DNA of 13,568 nt from an uncultured Parasphingopyxis sp. (GCA_905479515.1 CAJQMX010000231.1:1-13568), one strand, 5' to 3'. Counted from the first letter of the stretch, positions 1-6,835 are shown. Notes: generated from the letters alone by a model not told the origin. Numbers and translations are program-made.

Positions 1-161
1 AAGATCGCAAGATCAAGGGCAAACCAATCGTCGAAGAGCGATGACGTAATCAATAAGGACTTCGGCGAAGCGTAGGCTGCTGCCCCACAGCCGTAACCGA
101 TCATGGAAGCCCAATTTGATGACAATTCTAGTATGATCCACACAGGACAAAAAATGGACGG

Positions 162-192
162 CATTGCGTTTAGGCCTGCCATTAACGCAATG
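162..192. repeat. 9-bp inverted repeat with 13-nt loop
   Basis: CATTGCGTT (162-170) is repeated in inverted orientation as AACGCAATG (184-192). The arms could form a hairpin, but no T-run follows on either strand, so it is not a standard intrinsic terminator. It lies in a gene-free stretch left of the insertion sequence. The sequence shows only the symmetry; any role is unknown. Confidence 0.45.
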
Positions 193-205
193 ATGACCTA
201 ACGGC

Positions 206-232
206 GGCTTCCGGGCATTCGCTAGGGAAGCC
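206..232. repeat. REP-like hairpin in intergenic DNA left of the IS
   Basis: GGCTTCC (206-212) pairs with GGAAGCC (226-232), and a second symmetry, CATTCG (216-221) with CGAATG (233-238), is interleaved with it. GC-rich, self-complementary intergenic DNA of this kind often belongs to repeated extragenic families in sphingomonads. Elements of the IS1111 group are known to favour such sites. Membership in a repeat family cannot be shown from one copy. The rest of 45-346 shows no gene with start, ribosome site and protein-like composition. Confidence 0.35.
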
Positions 233-346
233 CGAATGGCCGAAAGTAGGCGCGTTTCGGACCGACAGCAATTGGGCCGTTTGCGGACTGTCCGCTATTG
301 GATGCTGAGCGGTGGAAAGCGGACCTTCGGCTACCGCCCCATGGGT

Positions 347-358
347 GGACGGCTCTCC
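347..358 (+). repeat. Subterminal inverted repeat of the IS, right-end copy
   Basis: GGACGGCTCTCC at this position is the exact reverse complement of 1682-1693. The two copies flank the transposase gene and its non-coding ends, as expected for the IS1111 group, where the repeats sit a few bases inside the true tips. Confidence 0.85.
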
Positions 359-608
359 GTTGGTGAGGGTTTGACTGGTGCGTCTGCATTGCTGGTTGGA
401 GCGGCCATGTGTCCGACCTGTGTATGCGGCACATATTGCCGCTGGCCCTAATGCCATTCGCGCGAAGCGGGTCCCGATCAATTGCACGCACTCGAAGTGC
501 GGGGGCGGTCTGGGTTTTCCCGTTTCGGCGGTTTCAACCGGCTTTTTGCATCAACTCCTGTCGCTCCTTTCCAACCTCTTTAGCGCGCTCTACTCAGCGC
601 TGCTTATA
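359..608 (-). ncRNA. Candidate bridge RNA region (IS right end)
   Basis: About 250 bp of non-coding DNA separate the transposase stop codon from the inner edge of the right-end inverted repeat. In IS110-family elements a structured bridge RNA, with loops that base-pair to target and donor DNA, is encoded in the long non-coding end; for the IS1111 group this is the end downstream of the transposase. Two compact hairpins are visible: GCACT-CGA-AGTGC at 488-500 and CGGTT-TC-AACCG at 529-540. RNA ends and guide loops were not worked out, and the assignment rests on position and family knowledge. Short reading frames here lack ribosome sites and look accidental. Confidence 0.4.
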
Positions 609-1631
609 TCATGTCGCAACCGGATTGCGATAGTGTTCTCCGCTCATCATCATAGCCCAGATCGTGCGCGCGTTTCTGTTGGCAAGTGCAACAGCGGCGA
701 CCTTGGCCTTTCGGCGCGCCAGAAGCTGCGAAAGCCAGGGATACTTGTCGCCATAACGCATGGCCTGACGGATGACAGCCATGGCTCCCACGATCAGCAT
801 CTGCCGCAGATAGCGATTGCCTGCCTTGGAGATTCCGCCAAGCCGCATTGTGGACCCACTTGAGTTCTGACGCGGAACAAGCCCGATCCAGGCGGCAAGG
901 TTCCGGCCCGATTTGAAGACAGCAGGATCGGTAATCGTTGCAACAAAGGCACTGGCCAGTAATGGCCCCACTCCCGGGATCTCCATTAAGCGGCGGCCCA
1001 CGTCCGTCTCGCGGGCCTGCGCCAATATGCGCCGATCATTCTCCAGTATCTGCTCCTTGACCACCCGCAGCTGGATGACCAGCATCCCCAGGCAGAGCCG
1101 GGCATCGGCAGGAAGGCGCAAGTCATCAGGGTCTGCGATAACATCCAGCAATCGTTCCAGGCCATTGCGGCCAGCAGGAGCGATAATACCGAACTCGGCC
1201 AGATGAGCCCGCATCGCATTCGAGAGCTGTGTCCTCTGACGGTTCAAGATCAGGCGCACCCGGTGCAACATCATCGCGCTCTGCTGCTCGGGTGTCTTGA
1301 TGCCGACAAACCGCATGGTCGGACGCGTCACCGCCTCGCAGATGGCCTCGGCATCGGCCGCATCATTCTTGCCGCGCTTCACATAGGGTTTAACATACTG
1401 GGCGGGCATCAGCTTCACCTCATGCCCCAAAGCCACCAGTTCACGCGCCCAGAAATGCGATGAGGAGCACGCCTCAATGCCAATTAGGCAAGGCGGCAAT
1501 CCGGCAAAGAACTTCAACAGCCGGCCGCGCGTCAGACGTCGGCGAACGACAGCCTCACCTTGCGCATCTACACCGTGAACCTGAAAAACAGACTTCGCAA
1601 TATCCAGACCAATAATCGTAACCGTTCCCAT
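609..1631 (-). CDS. IS110-family (IS1111-group) transposase
   Basis: This 340-aa recombinase excises and inserts the element by an RNA-guided mechanism. The N-terminal RuvC-like DEDD domain shows D10 in the GLDIAK motif, E53 in GIEA, and D90 and D93 in KNDAADAEAI. A helical linker follows (about 115-210), then a helix-hairpin-helix-like IPGVGP (218-223). The C-terminal transposase domain has the stretch LVPRQNSSGS (251-260), where S257 or S258 is the presumed catalytic serine, followed by GGISKAGNRYLR. Length is normal for the family and there is no frameshift. A longer frame starts at 1703, but the ATG at 1631 has a clear AGGAGAG ribosome site (1637-1643, five bases upstream) and starts exactly where family members do. 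Confidence 0.93.
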   Translation of the reverse strand: MGTVTIIGLDIAKSVFQVHGVDAQGEAVVRRRLTRGRLLKFFAGLPPCLIGIEACSSSHFWARELVALGHEVKLMPAQYVKPYVKRGKNDAADAEAICEAVTRPTMRFVGIKTPEQQSAMMLHRVRLILNRQRTQLSNAMRAHLAEFGIIAPAGRNGLERLLDVIADPDDLRLPADARLCLGMLVIQLRVVKEQILENDRRILAQARETDVGRRLMEIPGVGPLLASAFVATITDPAVFKSGRNLAAWIGLVPRQNSSGSTMRLGGISKAGNRYLRQMLIVGAMAVIRQAMRYGDKYPWLSQLLARRKAKVAAVALANRNARTIWAMMMSGEHYRNPVAT

Positions 1632-1681
1632 AACTGCTCTCCTTTCCAAATTTGCCCCGCACACAATAATGCAGGGAAGAT

Positions 1682-1693
1682 GGAGAGCCGTCC
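1682..1693 (-). repeat. Subterminal inverted repeat of the IS, left-end copy
   Basis: GGAGAGCCGTCC on the plus strand is the exact reverse complement of 347-358. It lies about 50 bp upstream of the transposase start, in the short left end. The transposase promoter presumably lies in this end or forms when the ends join in the circular intermediate. Confidence 0.85.
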
Positions 1694-1784
1694 TCGTCAT
1701 CAATAGCTGACGTTTCCAGGTAAAGTAGAAGAAGCCAGAATCAGACGTTGATCTGGAGTTGGAATGGCGCGATGATTGGAGACC

Positions 1785-2549
1785 ATGGCAACGTTAACGT
1801 CTTATATCCTCGAAATCACTAAATCAGGTCAAAGCGTTCTCGCGGATTTTCTTTCATTCCTAGCGCGTCCCAACATCAAGGCATCTAGAGCGCCAACGAT
1901 TACTTCACGGCTCGTTTTGGTGATTTGGCTATTGGCCATCTCGTTCGCGGTAACTGCATTCTTCGCTATTCTGGCAATACCAGTCGTTATGTTTTCAGAG
2001 GTTGCCGTGGGAGACAAACTCGCGGGAGTGCTCGATCGACCGGCATTATCTATGCTTGTTGCGTTAGTGTTCCTCGGCCCGCTGCTTGAAGAGATGATGT
2101 TTCGTGGTTGGCTGACCGGAAGTTATCGTTCTGTGGTAGCGACGGCAACATTTCTCGGGGTGCTTTACGGCGGAGCGCATTTGCTTGAAATATTGAGTAA
2201 CAAACCACCAGAGGAAGGGGCGCTGGTTGTAATAGCTGTTCTGGCTTTCTTGCTGTTTTTCGCAATTGAACGCACTCGGAATCCCGCGCGTCCAGATTTC
2301 TATGGCAAAGTGTTTCCGTATATCTTCTGGTTGCAGGGGATTATTTTTGGCAGCCTTCACTTCGCGAATGCTGAAGGATCATCATTCCTCCTGCCTCTTT
2401 TGGTAACAATGCCATTGATAATTTGTGGATGGCTGTTCGCCTATGCTCGGATTGTCGCTGGCTTTGGGAGCGCTTGGTTGTTGCATGGACTCTATAATGT
2501 GCCCCCTGCGCTAGGTGCAATCCTCATCCCGATTTTCTTTGGTCAATGA
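1785..2549 (+). CDS. CPBP-family (CAAX/Abi) intramembrane protease
   Basis: A 254-aa multi-pass membrane protein. All three motifs of the CPBP glutamic protease family are present: EExxxR as EEMMFR (102-107), FxxxH as FGSLH (188-192) and HxxxN as HGLYN (234-238). Hydrophobic segments lie at about 43-70, 88-101, 118-135, 145-161, 178-192, 202-222 and 227-252. Relatives include eukaryotic Rce1, which cleaves prenylated proteins, and bacterial proteins linked to bacteriocin self-immunity, but substrates of most bacterial members are unknown. The start is uncertain. This ATG has GGAG only three bases upstream; an in-frame TTG at 1776 would add three residues. The gene begins about 85 bp from the IS edge, so the insertion may have changed its promoter. 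No partner peptide gene is evident nearby. Confidence 0.85.
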   Translation: MATLTSYILEITKSGQSVLADFLSFLARPNIKASRAPTITSRLVLVIWLLAISFAVTAFFAILAIPVVMFSEVAVGDKLAGVLDRPALSMLVALVFLGPLLEEMMFRGWLTGSYRSVVATATFLGVLYGGAHLLEILSNKPPEEGALVVIAVLAFLLFFAIERTRNPARPDFYGKVFPYIFWLQGIIFGSLHFANAEGSSFLLPLLVTMPLIICGWLFAYARIVAGFGSAWLLHGLYNVPPALGAILIPIFFGQ

Positions 2550-2588
2550 CAGGCCTGGGTAAAATGTGATCACACCCTAGTTATCTCA

Positions 2589-2617
2589 GCGTTGACTTAC
2601 AGTTTTTCAGTCAGCGC
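2589..2617 (+). other. Stem-loop downstream of the CPBP gene
   Basis: GCGTTGACT (2589-2597) and AGTCAGCGC (2609-2617) form a nine-pair stem with one G-U wobble and an 11-nt loop, 40 bases after the CPBP stop codon. There is no T-run after the stem, so it is at best an imperfect terminator or an mRNA-stabilising 3' hairpin. A palindrome GTGATCAC lies just before it at 2566-2573. Nothing else was recognised in 2618-2700. Confidence 0.35.
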
Positions 2618-2720
2618 CCTGAAGCTGCACCAACCGACGGGATGGTGGTTTTGGTTTTGGCCACGATTTATCTGGGGTGTGCATCAATAGGCTAGCTAAG
2701 TAATTCGTCTTGAGTTATTG

Positions 2721-2726
2721 TATAAT
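2721..2726 (+). promoter_or_regulatory. Possible -10 box for the DUF4261-like gene
   Basis: A perfect TATAAT lies 50 bases before the start codon at 2776 in an AT-rich stretch. No good -35 hexamer is found 16-18 bases upstream, so the box may be chance or may need an activator. Confidence 0.3.
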
Positions 2727-2775
2727 CCGGAATTATGCAAAAATACTAACAGTTGTAAACTAGGCAAATGAAGCG

Positions 2776-3507
2776 ATGATTGAAACAACACCTTTATTGG
2801 CTCTTGCCGAGTTGCCTGAAAATTTTGATCTCGACGATCTCAACTTGCCAGAAGATCTTGAGCACATTCTAAAAATAAGAAAAATTGGTAATGAAACTGC
2901 AAATCTCAGAGAAGTCATGCTGGACGGTATGTCATTCTTGTTGCGAACGCATGATATCGAGGAAACGCAAGGCTGGATAGAATCGATTTCTCCTAACTTC
3001 GTTGGTTTCACACCGCCGGAAATATTCCTCTCGAGCATCGGACTATCGCTAGGAGAAAGCATAGCCGATACATTGCATTTTGGAAAAATTAATCGCGCGC
3101 TCATGCTGCTCGGTCAATATATCGGCGATGCAATCGAAGCTGTCGCATTTGCGTGGACCCATGCAGATAACCTTATTGGCGCGGAGTATTTTGGTGAAGC
3201 TTTGGACCAATATATGACACATGGAACGTTTCCGGCGTCGGTTCAGATAGCATTTAAGGCTGATGGTCCGGGCAAATTTAAAACTCACGGACTTTCATAC
3301 TTTGCGGATCAAGAGATCGAACTTGTGACGCCCACCGACTATCCCGAAAAACAGGCCATTGAAGCGATGATACGAATAGTGCACGATATCGGCACGAACG
3401 GCAAGTTTGATGGTAAGCTGAGCACTCAGGGAAAAAGACTGGGAGAGCACCCCGCATTTGTTTCAGGCAATGATGCAAGGATTTTGCAATTTTCCCTTCT
3501 TCTATGA
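2776..3507 (+). CDS. DUF4261-domain-like protein of unknown function
   Basis: A 243-aa soluble, acidic protein without signal peptide or membrane segment. The N-terminal half holds a leucine/aspartate-rich stretch (10-32), SPNFVGFTPPEIFLS (72-86) and the segment around AVAFAWTHADNLI (122-134). The C-terminal part from about 160 (KTHGLSYFADQEIELVTP, then a helix, then a short strand region) resembles the DUF4261 domain in order and spacing: a T-x-GL-x-x-F-x-x-x-EIE motif follows an upstream A-x-x-x-x-W block. The family has no established function. The ATG is preceded only by a weak GAAG ribosome site, and an ATG eight bases upstream is out of frame. It stands alone, with no close partner on its strand. 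Confidence 0.6.
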   Translation: MIETTPLLALAELPENFDLDDLNLPEDLEHILKIRKIGNETANLREVMLDGMSFLLRTHDIEETQGWIESISPNFVGFTPPEIFLSSIGLSLGESIADTLHFGKINRALMLLGQYIGDAIEAVAFAWTHADNLIGAEYFGEALDQYMTHGTFPASVQIAFKADGPGKFKTHGLSYFADQEIELVTPTDYPEKQAIEAMIRIVHDIGTNGKFDGKLSTQGKRLGEHPAFVSGNDARILQFSLLL

Positions 3508-3916
3508 CTCGACAAATGCCCCCAAAACAGGGAAGTCGTTTTTTTCGCTGCCGAAAGGCAATATTAGCAATCATCCAGATGGCTCGACAAATGCGACATT
3601 CAAGCTCTGTTTTTGGGTGGATTCACTACCAGATCGACTATTCTAACTGAGCAGGCAGCCGACGGTAGCTACAGATTGCGATGACGGATACTGAGCCAAG
3701 GTCTGCTTGTGATAGCAGGCATCGCTAGGCCACTAGTTTTAAGCATTCAAATCACATTTGTATCATTGTGCACTGGGATAGCTCGTCTGGGCGGTGTTGA
3801 CGAAAAACGAGGATTACAGAACTCCGTTCGCGGCGGCATATACCTGCGACAACGACAGTGGATAAAGGAAAACTTCGCGAAATCAAAGTTCGCCGAGAAT
3901 TGCAAACAATACCAAT
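3508..3916. other. Gene-free interval with a 12-bp direct repeat
   Basis: No convincing gene was found. CTCGACAAATGC occurs twice, at 3508-3519 and 3583-3594, exactly 75 bases apart and directly after the upstream stop codon. A 69-codon frame from a GTG at 3709 stops at 3918 against the terminator, but lacks a ribosome site and protein-like composition. The interval could hold a long 3' untranslated region or a small RNA ending at the terminator at 3917. Confidence 0.4.
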
Positions 3917-3945
3917 AAAAACGGCGGGAAGAACCCGCCGTTTTT
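3917..3945. terminator. Strong bidirectional rho-independent terminator
   Basis: ACGGCGGG (3921-3928) and CCCGCCGT (3934-3941) form a GC-rich stem around the loop AAGAA. Four A's before and four T's after extend it to 12 pairs and provide a U-run on both strands. On the minus strand it follows the 24-aa micro-ORF stop by 20 bases. On the plus strand it would end any transcript from the DUF4261-like gene or a small RNA in 3508-3916. Confidence 0.9.
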
Positions 3946-3964
3946 CAAATTATCTTGGCGTAAA

Positions 3965-4039
3965 TTAACGCCACTGGTTTTCGCCCAAAAGCCATTCCCA
4001 AAATCCTTTTGGCGGCTGGTTCTTTTTGTTCGGATTCAT
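3965..4039 (-). CDS. 24-aa Trp-rich micro-ORF (hypothetical)
   Basis: The predicted peptide begins MNPNKKNQPPKG, a basic proline-containing head, and continues with an aromatic tail holding W14, W16 and W23 and ending GENQWR. The ATG has a good ribosome site, GGGGAAGA (4045-4052), five bases upstream. The stop codon lies 20 bases before a strong terminator, and two TTAA-type boxes lie 43-85 bases upstream of the start. Together these give a complete small transcription unit. A longer frame through the same DNA (from 4127, 60 codons) lacks a ribosome site and has less plausible composition. It could be a membrane-associated or regulatory micro-protein, or a leader peptide; no family was recognised. 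The c-di-GMP phosphodiesterase gene ends 148 bases upstream on the same strand. Confidence 0.5.
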   Translation of the reverse strand: MNPNKKNQPPKGFWEWLLGENQWR

Positions 4040-4081
4040 AAACATCTTCCCCGATTAACGATAGCGATCTTGCTACAGACA

Positions 4082-4124
4082 TTAAACTATCTTTAAGGAA
4101 TATGGTTATCAAGACATTAACCAT
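4082..4124 (-). promoter_or_regulatory. Tandem TTAA-N7-TTAA boxes (candidate CtrA sites)
   Basis: TTAA-ACTATCT-TTAA at 4082-4096 matches the alphaproteobacterial CtrA consensus TTAA-N7-TTAA exactly. A second, one-mismatch copy follows: TTAT-N7-TTAACCAT at 4106-4124, with the extended TTAACCAT half-site. The second box lies in the inverted repeat ATGGTTA/TAACCAT (4102-4124), and AGACATTAA recurs as a direct repeat (4077-4085, 4112-4120). A minus-strand TTGATA (a -35-like hexamer) overlaps the second box, suiting control of the micro-ORF unit. CtrA binding is inferred from the consensus only. Confidence 0.45.
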
Positions 4125-4186
4125 CAAAGATCGCTAAATGCTTGCAAATAAGGATAACATTTATTGACCGTTGGTGAATTGAATAG

Positions 4187-6514
4187 CTATTTCCGCGTTC
4201 CGACAGCCGAAGCGCCGGATATTCTTAACTTATCCCCCGTTATAAAATTGACCGCCGCATCGAGCCCCATGGGTTTTGCGAAATAATATCCTTGCCCCCC
4301 ATAGCAGTCTAATGAGCGGAGTAATTCCACTATTTCCTTCGACTCAATGCCTTCGGCAATCACGTCCATGCCCAATGACTTGGCAAGCGCAATAGTCGAG
4401 CTCACCAAAACAAAGTCACTCCGGCTTTCTGCGATATTTGCAACGAACGATCTATCTATCTTTAATTCGCTCGCAGGCACTTTTTTAAGATATTCCATAG
4501 AAGTCGCACCAGTTCCATAATCATCGATAGATAATTTGAAGCCCGCATTTTGGATTCGCTTCAATACCTGAAGAGCTATATCACCGGTGGAAATCGCCGC
4601 CGTCTCTGTGATTTCAAGCATAATGCGCGATGGGGAAATGCCGTAAACGTCAATGATTTCTATAATCCGGTCTACTAGATCGGCCCGCAACAGCAACTTC
4701 GCCGAAAGATTTATCGATATCACAAGATTTTCATGTTCTTGGCCAAGCTGAGTTAGAAACTTTGCGGTTTCTGTTAAACCAAATTTCGTGAGATCCCAAA
4801 CCCGGTCATGTTTTTCTGCCTGCAGTATAAGCTCTTGAATATTCATTGGCCCGTCATCTGGATCGGTCCAGCGCAGCAACATTTCACCACCAATCAAAGA
4901 CGAATCCGACAAACGGACTTTTGGTTGAAAATTCATAGTGCATTGGTTGTTGGATATTGCCATTTCCAATCGCGAAATCAATGATAGGTCATCACCAACA
5001 CCCATACTTAGATTTTGTGAAAAGCGCATAACACTACGTTCGTTATTTCTGGCCGTTCCACTCGCAATAATAGCCTGCCGGGCCCGGTCTAGAATAGAGC
5101 AATCTTCGTTGTCCGAAATTCCGATTGTGCCAATCAAATCAATCGGGTTGCCATCAACATAAATTGTGCGCAGCATAGCGTGCAAGCCTTCAGCTGACTC
5201 ATCCAATTTAGAACCGATTACACCTCTCAGCGCTCCTATAACAACACCTTGCCCTCCATAAAATGTGTCAGCCGATTGGAGCTCCATCGCGCGCTTGACG
5301 GCATTATAAAATTCAGATGAACGGTCTGAAAGGTTATGCTCGACTTCAGTGATATTGTGACATTTGAACGCAATAAGGCCCGTTATTTCATTCGCAGCAA
5401 TTTCTTCCAAGGCCTTAAGGTTGGGCAATCCTGATAGCGAATCGGTTTTGCTCATGGAGGAGATATGTTCTTTCATTGCAACGAGCCACCTTAGGGCGCA
5501 GCTAGACAGAAACACGAGTATACCAGGAATGATTGCGACCCGAATATTCGCGCTATCGAGAGCATAAGGGACCGCAAGGACTATAGTCAGAAATGAAATA
5601 CCCGCTAATCGGCTAAAAAGTCGATTTTGTGCCCAGAGAAAACAGGCTCCGGCAATCACGCCAAAAATGTAAACCGGCAGAAACCCAAGCTGAATTGGTC
5701 TGCCATTAATAAGCGTTTCCGCGGCTGCAATGTTGATGATGCTTTTTGGTCTCGTGCCATGTCCAGGAATATTGAAGGCTGGAAATTCCTTTGACGCCGT
5801 TCCGGAAATCAAAACGGTCTTGCCTCGAACTAATTCCGGTGCCCAACGGCCGTCGAGTATGTCCACGGCACTAATTATTGGAATAGTGCTCAAATCAATA
5901 CCGTAGCTGATGGGAAAAATCTCTTCGGAGAGCTGGTAATTACCTGATATTATCGACGCGAGAGAAGGGATTAGCATTCCTTGCGCCTTCACAGCATATG
6001 GGGCGTTTACGACCGAGCCGCTGTAATCGACAGAAACATTGGAATTCATCAATTGCGCATTTTTAGAGAAAGTGGCAAGTGGATAAAAATTCGCTATCTC
6101 CGAGCCGTTATCAAACGAAAAGCGATGTTGCAGATAAATTTTGTTCTTCGCCGTGTTAATCGCATGGGCCAACGCCGTATCTTCCGCGTCCGTTGTAGCG
6201 TCTGATAAATCGATATCCAAAGCAATTTGTTTTGCACCGGCTGCATCAACTGCAGACAGTATTTTCGCAAAATTCGACCGAGGCCAAGGATGCGCATCGC
6301 CAACAGAAAGACTCTTATTATCAATTGCTACAAGGATAACGCCGCCCGAAGAATCTACATTGCGTATCCGATCCCGAAATGCCTGCGGCAATGTTTCAAC
6401 TGGCTGGAAAACGCCACTCACCCCCAAAAATAGTATCGTAGTGGCAAATAACGTAAACAACAACGCTCGCGGTCGTTGTGCTAGATTTATCAAGTTTCGG
6501 TCGAAATTTGGCAT
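4187..6514 (-). CDS. CHASE2 - degenerate GGDEF - EAL membrane protein, predicted c-di-GMP phosphodiesterase
   Basis: Residue numbers follow the frame opened by a TTG at 6532; the ATG chosen here is residue 7 (775 aa), and a promoter ending at 6547 fits it better. A signal anchor at 22-42 is followed by a periplasmic CHASE2 sensor (about 45-280), three membrane segments (283-301, 307-325, 329-350), a GGDEF domain (360-505) and an EAL domain (515-765). The GGDEF signature is degenerate, GGQGV at 426-430, so cyclase activity is unlikely. The EAL domain keeps its metal and catalytic residues: E550 (the motif reads EML), N608, E640 and E643, D670-D671, K691, E727 and Q747. It should therefore hydrolyse c-di-GMP to pGpG under control of a periplasmic signal. 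The degenerate GGDEF domain may still bind nucleotide. No partner gene is co-transcribed upstream. Confidence 0.92.
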   Translation of the reverse strand: MPNFDRNLINLAQRPRALLFTLFATTILFLGVSGVFQPVETLPQAFRDRIRNVDSSGGVILVAIDNKSLSVGDAHPWPRSNFAKILSAVDAAGAKQIALDIDLSDATTDAEDTALAHAINTAKNKIYLQHRFSFDNGSEIANFYPLATFSKNAQLMNSNVSVDYSGSVVNAPYAVKAQGMLIPSLASIISGNYQLSEEIFPISYGIDLSTIPIISAVDILDGRWAPELVRGKTVLISGTASKEFPAFNIPGHGTRPKSIINIAAAETLINGRPIQLGFLPVYIFGVIAGACFLWAQNRLFSRLAGISFLTIVLAVPYALDSANIRVAIIPGILVFLSSCALRWLVAMKEHISSMSKTDSLSGLPNLKALEEIAANEITGLIAFKCHNITEVEHNLSDRSSEFYNAVKRAMELQSADTFYGGQGVVIGALRGVIGSKLDESAEGLHAMLRTIYVDGNPIDLIGTIGISDNEDCSILDRARQAIIASGTARNNERSVMRFSQNLSMGVGDDLSLISRLEMAISNNQCTMNFQPKVRLSDSSLIGGEMLLRWTDPDDGPMNIQELILQAEKHDRVWDLTKFGLTETAKFLTQLGQEHENLVISINLSAKLLLRADLVDRIIEIIDVYGISPSRIMLEITETAAISTGDIALQVLKRIQNAGFKLSIDDYGTGATSMEYLKKVPASELKIDRSFVANIAESRSDFVLVSSTIALAKSLGMDVIAEGIESKEIVELLRSLDCYGGQGYYFAKPMGLDAAVNFITGDKLRISGASAVGTRK

Positions 6515-6546
6515 AGAAATTATTGCTTTCAAAACCGCTTTGAACG

Positions 6547-6575
6547 ATTATAGTTAATAGAGTGTAAAATCTAAA
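6547..6575 (-). promoter_or_regulatory. Putative sigma70-type promoter of the CHASE2-EAL gene
   Basis: On the minus strand, TTTAGA (6570-6575) and a perfect TATAAT (6547-6552) are separated by 17 bases. Transcription would begin near 6540, about 25 bases before the ATG at 6514 and only a few bases before the alternative TTG at 6532, which favours the ATG. Confidence 0.5.
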
Positions 6576-6678
6576 GATGGCCTGTTATGGGCTTTGGCCC
6601 CCAATTCATTATTGATGGGATGCGCGCGGTCTGATCAACAAAGTGGTAAAATCAAAGCCGCCCTTCCGCTTCCGCCCC

Positions 6679-6835
6679 GATTGTATTGAAAAACTCGGTC
6701 TCTCAGAAGGTCGGATAATTTTCTTCCGTTCAACATCGGTGCTGCGACATATCGATCCAATTTTGCGTTGGCGTTGATTCAATTCCGACGACCTTCCGTA
6801 ATTAAATTACGCGCTCGAAGTTTTTCAACACAATC
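6679..6835. mobile_element. 157-bp MITE-like element with 17-bp inverted ends
   Basis: GATTGTATTGAAAAACT (6679-6695) and its inverted copy at 6819-6835 match at 16 of 17 positions and delimit 157 bp without a gene. Inside lie a further inverted pair, GAAGGTCG near 6706 with CGACCTTC near 6788, and the palindrome GTAATTAAATTAC (6798-6810). Long inverted ends, small size and a non-coding interior fit a miniature inverted-repeat element or the deleted remnant of a larger insertion sequence. No target-site duplication was identified, so mobility is inferred. Confidence 0.45.

Larger units (their letters stand above)
343..1697 (-). mobile_element. IS110-family insertion sequence, IS1111 group (about 1.36 kb)
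   Basis: The element contains one transposase gene on the minus strand, a short left end upstream of it (about 65 bp) and a long right end downstream (about 265 bp). A perfect 12-bp inverted repeat lies at 347-358 and 1682-1693. Subterminal inverted repeats and a long non-coding DNA stretch downstream of the transposase are the hallmarks of the IS1111 group; the IS110 group proper has the long end upstream and lacks clear repeats. The exact tips are inferred. A CAT lies four bases outside each repeat (340-342 and 1698-1700) and could be part of the recombined core, which would put the boundaries within a few bases of those given. No target-site duplication of the DDE type is expected. The transposase frame is intact, so the element may be active. 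Its base composition is more GC-rich than the genes to its right, consistent with recent arrival. Confidence 0.8.

Noticed and set aside
3..44. Possible C-terminal end of a plus-strand gene entering from the left (13 codons, ending PIVEER then TGA)
   Set aside because: Composition looks protein-like, but 13 codons cannot establish a gene or family.
182..491. Overlapping minus-strand frames of 89-101 codons
   Set aside because: They lie in the IS right end and flank, lack ribosome sites and have no recognisable fold; high GC keeps frames open by chance.
378..863. 161-codon plus-strand frame
   Set aside because: It runs antisense through the transposase 3' end and the non-coding IS end; a shadow of high-GC coding sequence.
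3458..3646. Alternative plus-strand frame continuing past the DUF4261-like stop, with [DG]STNA repeated
   Set aside because: Considered as evidence of a frameshift, but the extension does not resemble the family's C-terminus and the main frame ends at a plausible length.
3709..3918. 69-codon frame stopping at the terminator
   Set aside because: GTG start without a ribosome site; stop position next to the terminator is probably coincidence, as an untranslated RNA would fit as well.
3945..4127. 60-codon minus-strand frame overlapping the micro-ORF
   Set aside because: It has no ribosome site and runs through the TTAA boxes; the 24-codon frame with a good site explains the region better.
6630..6770. 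Short frames in the interior of the MITE-like element, considered as a transposase remnant
   Set aside because: No transposase motif is visible and frames are broken on both strands.
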